Shown: in pieces, positions 22,111 to 34,900 of the stretch | Layout of the letters: every line of letters begins with the position of its first letter | Numbering within the stretch: position 1 is the stretch's first letter | Assembly: GCA_009809945.1 (NCBI GenBank) | Contig: WTPW01000499.1 | Coordinates: forward strand, 120,302-184,301 | DNA from: Gigaspora margarita | Taxonomy: Eukaryota > Glomeromycota > Glomeromycetes > Diversisporales > Gigasporaceae | Direction of reading: 5' to 3' | Length of the DNA stretch: 64,000 bases | Notes under the pieces: generated by a model | What the model was told of the DNA's origin: nothing | Databases searched by the model: none | What the model saw: the letters and a program-made list of their open reading frames with translations, nothing else | Program-made: the position numbers and the translations under genes

Positions 22111-22725
22111 GAGGGCTATTTGAAGTTAATTTTTAGCTAATCAAATTGTTTAAAATTAATATAAAAATGTATTTATATGAATAATTATTATTTCTGTAAA
22201 AGTTATATATTAATTTAAATATTTCTTTTTATTTATCTAGATCTTTACAATTGAATAAAAAAACACTTCAGAAGCTCTTTTTTTTTTTGAATCTTTTCAA
22301 TATAAACTGAAACATATGTGTAAACAGCCAAATATAAACTAAAATATTGGATTTTTTTATTATTTAATTTTTGTTCTTGATGTTTTTTATTTATTTTATT
22401 TTATTTTTTTTTTGTTTTAATTCAGTTTAATATTATTTTTTATTTTAATAATTTTTTTTTAAATTATTTTTTTTATTTTAAATTATTTTTTTATTTTATA
22501 TTTGCCATATAACCACAAAATAACACATAAGGAGTTGTTTTGAATTATAGTTTTTTTAAGCTTAATTTGGACCAAATTTCAAAACCACACCCTTCGCATT
22601 ATTTTTATACTTATACAATATTTTTATTTTTTTAATTTTAACTTCTTTTATATATTCATTTTACCAGAGGTATCAAAGAGGAAGTGGCGGAGTATATTAA
22701 CTGAAAATTAACTTTGAATGGCCTT
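22111..22725. mobile_element. Probable inverted-repeat element, about 615 bp
   Basis: The left end GAGGGCTATTTGAAGTTAAT and complement of the right end AAGGCCATTCAAAGTTAATT are similar over about 30 bp. The interior is T-rich with no coding capacity. No clear target duplication was seen. Confidence 0.5.
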
Positions 22726-22727
22726 AC

Positions 22728-23024
22728 ACATTACAAAATACCATACTGCTAAAAAAAGCCTGAACTGCTAAAAGGGTCCTATAGTTGAAACTTCTAAGTG
22801 CATATGTTCTGCATTATTTCACAAGTTAGGTCCATTTCAAATCAACTTAAGTTCTTAATTTTGAAATGATGTACTTTATTTCTAAATTGGTAAAAATTAA
22901 AAAAGACAAAATTATATGACCAAATAATAAAAAACTATACAACTATTAATAATATTAATTATATTGTAAATGTTTATTGTATAAATAAAAAGTGATAAAA
23001 ATTTATATAAAATTTCATATAAAG
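22728..23024. other. Spacer, no gene seen
   Basis: AT-rich sequence on the 3' side of the reverse-strand kinase relic. Nothing recognised. Confidence 0.35.
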
Positions 23025-24110
23025 AACTAGGTTGGTTAATATATGGTAACAAATCCTCCTTTAACCTATCAATTGGGATCTATTCAATCACATCTTCATA
23101 TTTTATAGCTCTAAGTTGGAACATATCATCAATATTCTTATTTCTAATTGCCCACCTTGCTGCTATATCAGAGTCGCATGTTAGACACTATGCAGGTTGA
23201 GTTTATTACAATGCGCACATTTTTTATATTTAGAATTTCTAATAAATAAGGTAGACTGCCCTATTTCCACAAACTTTTTTTTGCTACATACAAAATTTTT
23301 TAAAAAATAAATATCTTTTTATAAAATTATGTATATATAATCTATAACTAATTTATTATTTAAATATATAAAAATTAAACCAACTATATATGTATAATTT
23401 TTTTTTTAGTTAATAAAAAAAATATCCTATAAATTTTATAAAAATTTAAAGGTGCGACCTATTTCCACAAATAGTAAAACAGATTTTGATCCATTGACCC
23501 ATTTTGAATGATTTAACTGCCAAAATATTCACCTCAATAAGACGATTCCAATGAGCCTAAAATCATCAAAATCCAATCACAGGATCCCAAGATCGTTCAA
23601 CTTTTTTATAATAATATTTTTATTATTTTAAAGCTATAAAACACTATTAAAATCACTATTAAAATCACACAAAAGTTGAACGATCTCAGGATCCTGTGAT
23701 TGGATTTTAATGATTTTGAGCTTGTCAGAATCGTCTCATTGAGACGAACATTTTGGTAGTTAAATCACTCAAAACGGATAAGTAGATCAAAAGTTATTAG
23801 CAATTCTATAAATTAGTTTATGTATTAAAATAACTAAATTGGAAACAAACCTTTAGATAATCTTAAAATTCTGTAATCAAATTTTAGCAGTTATGGGCTT
23901 GTTTAAAATGTTTAACTAAGGTAATTATTTTAATAGTAAAATTACCCCAAATAAAGCTAGTGAATTAAAAGATATTTACTGTTCTTTACTGTTTGTGGAA
24001 ATAGGGTAGTTTGTGGAAATAGGGCAGACCACCTTATATAATTGATTTTGCATCTGCAGTTTTAACCTTTATATAAAATATAAATAGTTCTATATTTACT
24101 GACTAAACTA
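23025..24110 (-). pseudogene. Kinase 5'-end relic, reverse strand, split by a MITE
   Basis: The reverse strand at 23025-23246 reads RNSKYKKCAHCNKLNLHSV, then in another frame CDSDIAARWAIRNKNIDD and FQLRAIKYEDVIE*IPIDRL. This is the N-terminal zinc-like segment and start of the kinase seen at 2464 and 16649. Across the inserted element (23249-24034), bases 24036-24110 continue with the kinase upstream sequence (complement has TTTAGTCAGTAAATATAGAA and CTGCAGATGCAAAAT). The catalytic domain is gone. Array C follows immediately on the 5' side. Confidence 0.75.
23249..24034. mobile_element. Long palindromic TA-flanked element, 786 bp
   Basis: Ends AGGTAGACTGCCCTATTTCC and (complement) AGGTGGTCTGCCCTATTTCC, both flanked by TA (23247-23248 and 24035-24036). 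The arms continue inward, including a strong inner pair around GATCCTGTGATTGGATTTT. Near the right end the CTATTTCCACAAAC unit is doubled. It sits inside the reverse-strand kinase relic and has no transposase. Confidence 0.88.
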
Positions 24111-24480
24111 ATGAATTGTATGTAATAGTAAATAAGCATTTATTTTCTTGTTTTAACTTATTTGCAGTTTTATTTTATAAAATTATTAAATATTCTTTAT
24201 ACTCACTCACTGAATGTAATAATTAATGCAAATGAAATATTTTTGTTTTGTGAACTTGTTTTGCAGTTTTTAGTTTGTAAAATTATTAAATATTCTTTGT
24301 ACTCACTCACTAAATAAAATAAATAATGTGAATAAAATGAATTGTGCGCAATGGTAAAAAAGTATTTACATTCTTGGTTTGTAAACTTATTTTGCAGTTT
24401 TTGTTTCATAAAATTATTAAGGTTCTTTATATTCACTCACTGAATAAAATGATTAATGCAAATGAAATGAGTACAGTAAA

Positions 24481-25390
24481 TTATATGGGCTTGATATGAC
24501 AATCTGCCCATGTGTCACTCTTTAAACTTTTTATGTCACTATTATTTTCATTGGTTCATAAAACTTTATCCTAATTATCCCAACTTTATTTTTTTCTCTT
24601 TTAAATATTGAGCAACAATTATGATGTTTTTATTTGTTGCAACTATGAAAAAAAAAACTTTGAAACTACTTTGTAAATCAGTTTCAATAAAAAGTCTTTA
24701 ACATGCAGAACCAATTTGATGAACTATTTTATATAAACATATTTATTATTTTTGAAAATTTTAACAACCTTACATGAAAAAAATAGTTTCGAATTTGAAT
24801 TCAAGATTATAAGAACTTTAAAAATGTTTTCTGACCCATTAATTTTTTGCCTAAATTATAATTTTCCATTGTGAGAATTTTAAAAATTACCTAATATAGT
24901 CTTCAACAGCTATGAAAATTTTAAAATAATCTAACTAAATATAGTCTTTGCACAGTTATAAAAACTTTAAAATCATTTGATCAATATAATCTTCTCTCAA
25001 CTAAAAAGTTTTAAAATAACCTGACTAAAANGTTTTTCACNAGCTATGAGAATTTTAAAAATATTCGAATGAAATATAGTATTAGGATCTTAAAAATAAC
25101 CCAACAAAATAAAGTCTTCACTCTCCTATAAGAATTTGAAAAAAATATCAACAAACCAAACAGTGTCTTCACCCACTGTAAGAATTTTAAAAACTACCAA
25201 CCATGAGAATTTTAAAACTATCCAACTAAAATCTTAGTCTTCATTTAATGAAAGTAAAGCTAAATTCTGTTTTGCCTTTTATGAAATATAGTTCATTTGC
25301 ACAGGTATATATGAAAATATATACCCATGCGAATAAGTGTTCAAAAAAAAGCACAAGTTGTTACATAAGAAACATATGATAAATAGATAT
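24481..25390. repeat. Insertion in array C with a second tandem repeat
   Basis: Non-array sequence. From about 24855 to 25245 a degenerate unit of roughly 45-60 bp repeats about eight times, with words GAATTTTAAAA, ACCTAACTAAA-like and TAGTCTTCAC. Two N occur at 25031 and 25041. No gene. Confidence 0.6.
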
Positions 25391-27563
25391 ATTTTTTTTT
25401 TGCAAACCTGTTTTGCAGTTTTTATTTTGTACAATTAAATGTTCTTTATACTCACTTGCAGAATGAAATAATTAATGCGAATAAAATAAATTGTATGTAA
25501 TGTTAAATAAGTATTTATATTATTGTTTTGTAAACTTATTTTGCAGTTTTGTTTTGTAAAATTATTAAATATTCTTTATACTCACTTGCTGAATAAAATG
25601 ATTATGCAAATGAAATGAGTATGTAATAAAATAAGCATTTATTTTTTTGTTTTGTGGACTTGTTTTATAGTTTTTACTTAGACTAAATTAATGCGAATGA
25701 AATAATTGTATGTAATGGTAAATAAGTATTTATTTTTTTGTTTTTTAAACTTGTTTTTCAGTTTTTTATTTCGTAAAATTATTAAATGTTCTTTATACCT
25801 ACTTGTTAAATGAAATGATTAATGTGAATAAAATAAATTGTACACAATAATAAATAAGCATTTATTTTATTGTTTTGTGAGCTTGTTTTGCAGTTTTTAT
25901 TCATAAAATTATTAAATATTCTTATACTCACTCACTGAATGAAATGATTATTGCGAATGAAATGAATTGTACATAATGGTAAATAAGTATTTATTTTCTT
26001 GTTTAGTGAACTCGTTTTGCAGTTTTTACTTCGTAAAATTAATAAATATTCTTTATACTCAATCACAAATGAAATAATTAATGTGAATAAAATGAATTGT
26101 ACTTAATGGTAAATAAGTATTTATATTCTTGTTTTGTATACTTATTAAATGTTCTTTATACTCACTCACTGAATGAAATAAGTATATAATGGTTTATATT
26201 CTTGTTTTGTAAACTTACTTTGCAGTTTTTGTTTCGTAATCATTAAATGTTCTTTATACTTACTCACTGAATGAAATGATTAATGCCAATAAAATGAGTA
26301 CATAATGGTAAATAAGTATTTATTTTCTTGTTTTGTAAACTTATTAAATGTTCTTTATACTCACTCACTGAATAAAATAATTAATGTGAATGAAATGAGT
26401 ACATAATAGTAAATAAGTAATTATATTATTGTTTTGTAAACTTATTTTGCAGTTTTTGTTTTGTAAAATTATTAAATGTTCATTACACTTACTCGCTAAA
26501 TGAAATGATTAATGCCAATAAAATAATTACATAATTGTAAATAAGCATTCATTTTTTGTTTTGTTAACTTGTTTTAAAGTTATTACTTTGTAAGATTATT
26601 AAATGTTCTTTGTTTTAAAGTTATTACTTTGTAAGATTATTAAATGTTCTTTATATTCACCTGCTGAATAAAAAGATTAATTGAATGAAATAAATTGTAC
26701 ATAATGGTAAATAAGTATTTATTTTCTTGTTTTGTGAACTTGTTTTGCAGTTTTTATTTAATAAAATTATTAAACGTTCTTTGTACTCACAGACTTAATG
26801 CAAATAAAATGAATTGTACATAATGGTAAATAAGTATTTATTTTCTTGTTTTGTGAACTTGTTTTTCAGTTTTTATTTCGCAGTTTTTATTTATAAACTT
26901 ATTAAATGTTTTTTATACTCACTAGCTAAATGAATGATTCATGCAAATGAAATGAATTGTAAATAAGTACTTATTTTCTTGTTTAGTGAATTGTTTTGCA
27001 GTTTTTACTTTGTAAAATTAATAAATATTCTTTATACTCACTCACTAAATGAAATAATTAATGCGAATGAAATGAATTGTACATAATGTTAAATAAGTAT
27101 TTATATTCTTGTTTTGTAAACTTATTAAATGTTCTTTATGCTCACTTGCTGAATGAAATGATTAATGCAAATTAAATGAGTACATAATAGTAAATAAGTA
27201 TTTCTATTCTTGTTTTGTAAACTTATTTTGCTGTTTTTGTTTAGTAAAATTATTAAATGTTCTTTATACTCACTCACTGAATGAAATGATCAATGCTAAT
27301 GAAATGAGCATGTAATAGTAAATAAACATATATTTTCTTGTTTTGTGAACTTGTTTTACAGTTTTCTTTGTATGATTATTAAATGTTCTTTATACTCGCT
27401 CACTGAATGAAATGGTTAATTGAATGAAATAAATTGTACATAATGGTAAATAAGTATTTATTTTCTTGTTTTGTGAAGTTTTTATTTTATAAAATTATTA
27501 AACGTTCTTTGTACTCACAAACTTAATTAATGCAAATGAAATGAATTGTACATAATAGTAAAT

Positions 27564-27788
27564 GTCGGGAATGATGCTGAAATTGGATGATGCTGAAATT
27601 TGGGGTCTTGATTTGAAACTATAAGCCCTGCTAAAATCCACATATACTCTTTAAATATCAAATCTATACCCAAACCTTACCCTAACCCTATAAGACAAAA
27701 ATAGAAAAACATCTCAAAAAACTTTTAAAATTTCATATCAAAATAAATAAAAATTTCAGGATCATCCAATTTCAGCATTATCCCCGAC
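27564..27788. mobile_element. MITE inserted in array C, 225 bp
   Basis: TIRs of about 38 bp: GTCGGGAATGATGCTGAAAT at left against complement GTCGGGGATAATGCTGAAAT, both continuing TGGATGAT-CTGAAATTT. Flanks AGTAAAT and AGTATAT are a 7-bp duplication with one mismatch. Removal restores the array text ATAATAGTAAATAAGTATTT, as in neighbouring units. Confidence 0.88.
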
Positions 27789-30700
27789 AGTATATAAGTA
27801 TTTTTTCTTGTTTTGTGAACTTGGTTTTCAGTTTTTATTTCGTAAAATTATAAAATGTTCTTTATACTCACTTGCTAAATGAAATGGTTAATGTGAATGA
27901 AATGAATTGTATACAATAGTAAATAAGCATTTATTTTCTTGTTTTGTGAGCTTGTTTTGCAGTTTTTATTTGTAAAATTATTAAATGTTCTTTATACTCA
28001 CTAGCCTGAACGATATGATTAATGCGAACGAAATAAATTGTATGTAATAGTAAATAAGTATTTATTTTCTTGTTTAGTGTACTTATTTTGCAGTATTTAC
28101 TTTGTAAAATTAATAAATATTCTTTATACTCATTCACTAAATGAAATAATTAATGTGAATGAAATAAATTGTATGTAATGGTAAATAAGTATTTATATTC
28201 TTGTTTTTGCTTATTAAATGTTCTTTATACTCACTTGTTGAATAAAATGATTAATGCAAATGAAATGAGTACATAATGGTAAATAAGTAATTATATTCTT
28301 ATTTTGTAAACTTATTTTGCAGTTTTTGTTTTATAAAATTATTAAATATTCTTTACACTCACTCACTGAATGAAATGATTAATGCCAATGAAATGAGTAT
28401 GTAATGGTAAATAAGCATTTATTTTCTTGTTTTGTAACTTGTTTTACAGTTTTTACTTCATAAGATTATTAAATATTCTATATACTCACTCGCTGACTGA
28501 AATGATTAAATGAATGAAATAAATTGTATGTAATGGTAAATAAGTATTTATTCTCTTGTTTTGTGAACTTGTTTTGCAGTTTTTATTTTTTAAACATTCT
28601 TATTACTCACAGACTTAATTAATGCGAATGAAATGAATTGTACATAATGGTAAATAAGTATTTATTTTCTTGTTTTGTGAACTTGTTTTTCAGTTTTTAT
28701 TTCATAAAATTAAAATTTTTTTTTTCTAAATGAAATGGTTAATGTGAATGAAATGAATTGTATGTTTTTTTTTTTAAGTATTTATTTTCTTGTTTTGTAA
28801 GCTTGTTTTGCAGTTTTTTTTTTTTAAATTATTAAATGTTCTTTATANTCACTAGCTGAACNAAATTTTTTTTTTNAATGAAATGAATTGTAAATAAGTN
28901 TTTATTTTCTTGTTTTTTTTTTTTTTTTTGCAGTTTTTACTTCGTAAAATTAATAAATATTCTTTTTTTTTTTTTACTAAATAAAATAATTAATATGAAT
29001 GAAATGAATTGTACGTTTTTTTTTTTAAGTATTTATATTCTTGTTTTGTAAACTTATTAAATGTTTTTTTTTTTTACTCGCTGAATAAAATGATTAATGC
29101 GAATGAAATGAATTGTTTTTTTTTTTAAATAAGTAATTATGAACTNGTTTTGTGAACTTGTTTTGTTTTTTTTTTNTAGNAAAATTATTAAATNTTTTTT
29201 ATACTCACTNACTGATTTTTTTTTTTAATGCNAATGAAATNAATTGTANNTAATGGTAAATAAGTTTTTTTTTTTTTGTTTTGTGAACTTGTTTTGCTAT
29301 TTTTATGTAATAAAATTTTTTTTTTTTCTTTATACTACAAGCTGCATGAGATAATTAATGCGAATTTTTTTTTTTGTACGTAATAGTAAATAAGTAATTA
29401 TGAACTTGTTTTGTGTTTTTTTTTTGCTATATTTATGAACTGAATTGTACATAATAGTAATTAAGTTTTTTTTTTCTTGTTTTGTGAACTTGTTTAGCAG
29501 TTTTTATTTCATAAATTTTTTTTTTGTTTTTTGTACTCACAGACATAATTAAGCAAATGCAATGATTTTTTTTTTATAGTAGTTTTGTGAACTTGTTTTT
29601 CAGTTTTTATTTCGTTTTTTTTTTTATGTTCTTTATACTCACTTGCTGAATAAAATGGTTAATGTTTTTTTTTTTAATTGTATATAATAGTAAATAAGCA
29701 TTTACTTTCTTGTTTTTTTTTTTTTTTTTGCAGTTTTTATTTATAAAATTATTAAATGTTCTTTATTTTTTTTTTCTAAATGAAATGATTAATGCAAATG
29801 AAATGAATTATAAATTTTTTTTTTTTTTCTTGTTTAGTGAGCTTGTTTTGCAGTTTTTACTTCGTTTTTTTTTTTTATACTCACTCACTAAATGAAATAA
29901 TTAATGTAAATGAAATTTTTTTTTTGTAATGGTAAATAAGTATTTATATTCTTGTTTTGTAAACTTTTTTTTTTTTCTTTATACTTACTCCTGAATAAAA
30001 TGATTAATGCGAATATTTTTTTTTTATAATGGTAAATAAGTATTTATATTCTTTTTTGTAAACCTTTTTTTTTTTTTTTGTTTAGTAAAATTATTAAATG
30101 TTCTTTATACTCACTTTTTTTTTTTAATGATTAATGCCAATGAAATGAGTACATAATAGTAATTCTTTTTTTTTTTTCTTGTTTTGTGAACTTGTTTTAT
30201 AGTTTTACTTCGTGATTTTTTTTTTTGTTCTTTATACTCACTCACTAAATGAAATAATTAATTGATTTTTTTTTTTTGTATGTAATAGTTAAATAAGTAT
30301 TTATTTTCTTGCTTTTTTTTTTTTTTTTGCAGTTTTTATTTCATCAAATTATTAAACATTTTTGTTTTTTTTTTTTTAATTAATGCAAATGAAATAAATT
30401 GTATGTAATGGTAAATTTTTTTTTTTTTTCTTGTTTTTTGAACTTGTTTTTTAGTTTTAATTTTGTTTTTTTTTTAAATGTTCTTTATATTTGCTAAATG
30501 AAATGATTAATGTGATTTTTTTTTTATAATGGTAAATAAGTATTTATTTTCTTGTTTTGCGAACTTTTTTTTTTTAAAATTATTGAATGTTCTTTATACT
30601 CACTCGCTAAATGAATTTTTTTTTTCAATAAAATTTGAATTGTATGTAATGGCAAAGTAGCATGTTTTTTTTTTTAGATATTTCTTTTTTAAATATGTTA

Positions 30701-31284
30701 TATGATTAATTATTTTTTTTTTTTTGGCAGACTAATTTTTATAAACTAGTTTTTTATATAGGATATTTTTTTTTTAATTCTGTAATTGTGTATGGGCTTG
30801 GATCAATTTGCATGGTTTTTTTTTTCTATGTACGTAAGAACATAAGTATATATGGCTGATTTTTCTTTTTTTTTTCATGGGGCTTTTCTGCTATATGTGG
30901 ATGGGCTTCTTTAACTTTTTTTTTTAGATCACTTTTTCTGATTCGTTTTCAGGTTTACCTGTTTATTTTTTTTTTTATTACCAGTATCGATTTATGTATA
31001 CCTACCTTGATTTGTTTTTTTTTTTGTACAATTATTGTTGATTAATAACGACACGTTGAGTCAAGGAATTTTACAGGAGTGTCACCAAAACTCTGGGTCG
31101 GATGCAAATTTTGTCTCTCATTGAATATTGATCGGATGGTTTAGAAATTAATATAAAAAAATATCTTTTTTTTTTTTTAATTTTTAGTTTCATAAAAGTT
31201 AACAACCAATAAAAATTTTTTTTTTCAGAAAATTGTGTATCTATTCGAATAATTGTTATGTATTGTTTTTTTTTTAAAGTTATA

Positions 31285-31940
31285 TGTACCAGGAACGGAG
31301 TGATATGTAATATCATTTTTTTTTTACCAGGAACGAAGTGATGCAAATCACAAAATGTAGGGTTATTTTTTTTTTTAAGAGCTGTTCGTCCGCAAAATCT
31401 TAAGTTTGATTGGTCTGTGTGACTTATTCGTTGCCTTTTTTTATTCTTCACACAATAATTCGTTATTTTTTTTTTTTTCACATATATATTCATCATGCTT
31501 TCTATCTATAATATGTTTTTTTTTTGCAAATATAAGCGCAAATACATATTTATACAGAATACTATTTTTTTTTTTAAAGGACTGTGAACAAGTGCATTAT
31601 CAAAGTTACGATAACTAACAATATTAAACTTAATAATTTTATACACAAAATTTGGTAACCCGATGCAAATTAATTTGTCTATTTATCTGATATTTGGCAT
31701 TTTTTATTTTTTTTTTTTTTTTTTTTTATTGGGTTGATTAAATGATAATCACTGATAGTCAAAGATTTTTTTTTTATAATTTTCAGATAATTTGATATTC
31801 TGATAATACCAGGAATGGAGTGATATTAAAAAAAAACTTCACGAAGTGTAGGGTTATATGGCAAATTAAGAGCTGTGCATCCACAAAATCTTGCATATTA
31901 TTGGATTTTGCATGGAAGCAAAGGTGTGACTGCTAATGTT
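31285..31940 (+). repeat. Two copies of a dispersed TACCAGGAACG repeat
   Basis: TACCAGGAACGGAGTGATAT near 31285 and TACCAGGAATGGAGTGATAT near 31807 are each followed by GTAGGGTTAT and an AAGAGCTG-GTCC-CAAAATCTT segment. Related sequence in reverse occurs at about 48275-48385, the right end of the 46127-48385 insertion. Confidence 0.6.
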
Positions 31941-34900
31941 CTGACCCCAGATTAGATAATAGTGACCCGATGGGTCAGATACTTAACCCAGATCATGACC
32001 TGGGTCAACGGGTCATTTTTTTTTTAAATATATATATATATATCATCGCTAGGAATGTAATTTCTTTTTTTTTTTATAATTATTTCTCATAAATCTTACT
32101 GCATTGATTACAAATTTTTTTTTTTTATATAGATATTATCTACTAAAACATTCAAATCTTATAATTTTTTTTTTTATCAATTCAGGTTTGCCTTAATTTT
32201 ATCAATTTTTTTAAATTTTTTTTTTTAAATATATTTAAAAATTATAATAGTATGTGTAACAAAGTTTTTTTTTTTTAGGCATATAAAATTTATAAGTAAT
32301 CAGGTGCATAATTAGGTATAAATTTACTAAAATTTATAAATAATCGAGTACTATACATACATACATTTTTTTTTTCCAGGTTATATACATGCGGAAATTC
32401 ATAAATGACTCATAATTTTTTTTTTATTGAGCTTATAATTTTGATCAAATAGTCACTTTTATTCATTTTTTTTTTAAATCACATAAATGTTTGGCTTGAA
32501 GATTCCATATGGTACTTTTTTTTTTTGGCATATTATTTTATGCAAGAAATTAAAAGTCTAGATTCTTTTTTTTTTATAATGACGATTTAAAAAATTTATT
32601 TAAAGTACAGTTTGCTTTTTTTTTTTGTACATACTAGGGATGGGCAAGTAATTTATAAAGTAATATTTATTTAAGACTTATCAAATATTATATAATAATT
32701 ACTTATTATGTATAGATGAATCATATAACAATTCAATTTTAAAAAATTGTCCGGAGCTATATAACTGAAATAACCTGTTTTGTTTTCACTATATTTGCTG
32801 CTAAAAATAGAAACATTTTTTTTTTCTTATTATTGCTTAATACTGTAATAATGCAAAAAATCTTGTATAAAATTAAGAATATAATTTTATAGCCTATCCA
32901 TAGTATGTATATGTATTTTTTTTTTAAATGGTTAAAAAAATTTTTTTTGTTATCCCTAATCCTGATTTTTTTTTTACGGGTCAGAAAAATTTCTGACCCA
33001 TGACCCATCAGGTTGTTTTTTTTTTATGGGTCACCATCTTTCACATCTGTTGTAACACTTGTTCCTTTTTTTTTTATTACTTCAAATTCTTAAATTGATT
33101 TACTTTTATTCTCACTTTTTTTTTTCTTAATAGGTAAATCTATTGTGTGATTATACCATAACAATTTTTTTTTTTGATCAATTGCATTCTATTTATGGAA
33201 TAAGATTCTAAGATCTTTTTTTTTTTTCTATGTTATTTGATCTGTTGTCTATAAAATTTAGACAATGAATTATTTGAATATAGCATTTGCTTGATTTAAG
33301 ATTTCTGAATTATGTATTGTATAGCATAGTTATTCTCTAAATAGATTAGCGTTAGGGATGTTAGATTTTTTTTTTATCCAGCCCGCAAGTTTAACCTTGA
33401 ACTGGTTAAACCAACTTTTTTTTTTTCTGTTAAAACCAGATTACTCTGGTGCTTTAGAATCTTTGTTTTTTTTTTAAACCTTCTAAACCTGTTACTAATT
33501 TAAACTTGCCAATTATTTTTTTTTTTATACAATTTGTTGTACAGATCTCATGTAACAACCTGTGCTTTTTTTTTTATTTATTGGCACATGTTTAAAAAAT
33601 AACTAAATCAGAATCTTTTTTTTTTAAAATATTAAAGTGTCCTGATTTAATTATTTATTTTGTTATTTTTTTTTTTGTTTTCAATTTAATAATATTGGGG
33701 CATTTATGTTATTAATTTTTTTTTTTTTTATTGGATTATATCAGCATTAATTTGTTTTCGCTTTTTTTTTTTTTTCTTGGATAAATTATTAGAACTTCAT
33801 TTCTTTAAATTCTTATTTTTTTTTTGATAGCTGCATAGTGTGTGATGTGGCACAGAACTAGTACATTTTTTTTTTTGCTCAAACATCCTATTTAAACCTC
33901 TAATAAATAAAAATTTTTTTTTTTTCCAGTTTCACTAGTTTAAAAAATCACCCGGTCTAAATATGTTTTTTTTTTAAAAAATTAAATAGTAAATTGTTTT
34001 GAATGTTTCAATTATTTTTTTTTTTTATAATGAAATCAGATTATAATGAAATTTGACTTATTTTATTTTTTTTTTTTAAAATTTTTTTAGATCTTTTTTG
34101 TTAGATTTTTTTTATTTTTTTTTTTGGTTAGGGTTAGGGTTATTTAAAAAAGAGTATAGCTAGATTTTTTTTTTTCTTATATTTTTAAATCAAGACCCTA
34201 AATTTTATTATAATCTTTTTTTTTTATAATCTGTGACAATTATTATATTTTTCAAATTTTCACCTTTTTTTTTTTCTTTATTGGCACAGAAGGATATGTA
34301 CAGGATCTTTTCTACTTTTTTTTTTCTCTAGATATAAATTTTAAGGTAGCTAACTTAAATAATCCTTTTTTTTTTAGTACTATTCATACTTTATAACAAA
34401 ATTATATACTCATGATTTTTTTTTTAATATGTCATAGCTTAGTTCTTGTTTACAATTGCTATGTATTTTTTTTTTAAACAAGAGGTTCATGCACTGCTAT
34501 CTATGTGAATTTTAATTTTTTTTTTTCATGTTTGTACTATATGTAAATAAATTTGAATAAGTTCCTTTTTTTTTTTCTTGATTTCTACTATATCATGATT
34601 ATAGTAAATGTAATTTTTTTTTTTTATGCACAGTAGTTAAAGTTGAATTAATATTGGAATTATAGTTTTTTTTTTATAGTTACTGTAAAAATTTTTGTCA
34701 AGAACTTACTCATTTTTTTTTTTTTAGATTTTACCTTTTCTATTATAATTTGTTGTAAAGAATTCTTTTTTTTTTGCAGTATATCTACACTCCAGACAAT
34801 AATGGTTAAAATTGATTTTTTTTTTGAACGATTGTGATTTTTACATCAAATTTTTTACAGAACTTTTTTTTTTTTTAAAGACCCAGTATGTGCTTAAGAT

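Larger units (their letters stand above)
24111..30650 (-). repeat. Minisatellite array C, about 6.5 kb, same family as arrays A and B
   Basis: The reverse complement of arrays A and B: units of about 105-130 bp with TAAAATTATTAAATGTTCTT, TATACTCACTC, AATTAATGCGAATGAAATGA and TTTTCTTGTTTTGTGAACTT. There are some fifty units by rough count. Interruptions are 24481-25390 (unrelated, with its own tandem repeat) and a MITE at 27564-27788. From 28716 onward the array is obscured by T overwriting and by scattered N. Confidence 0.9.

Noticed and set aside
24111-30650. CRISPR-like array
   Set aside because: Units are contiguous diverged tandem repeats without unique spacers, in a eukaryote.
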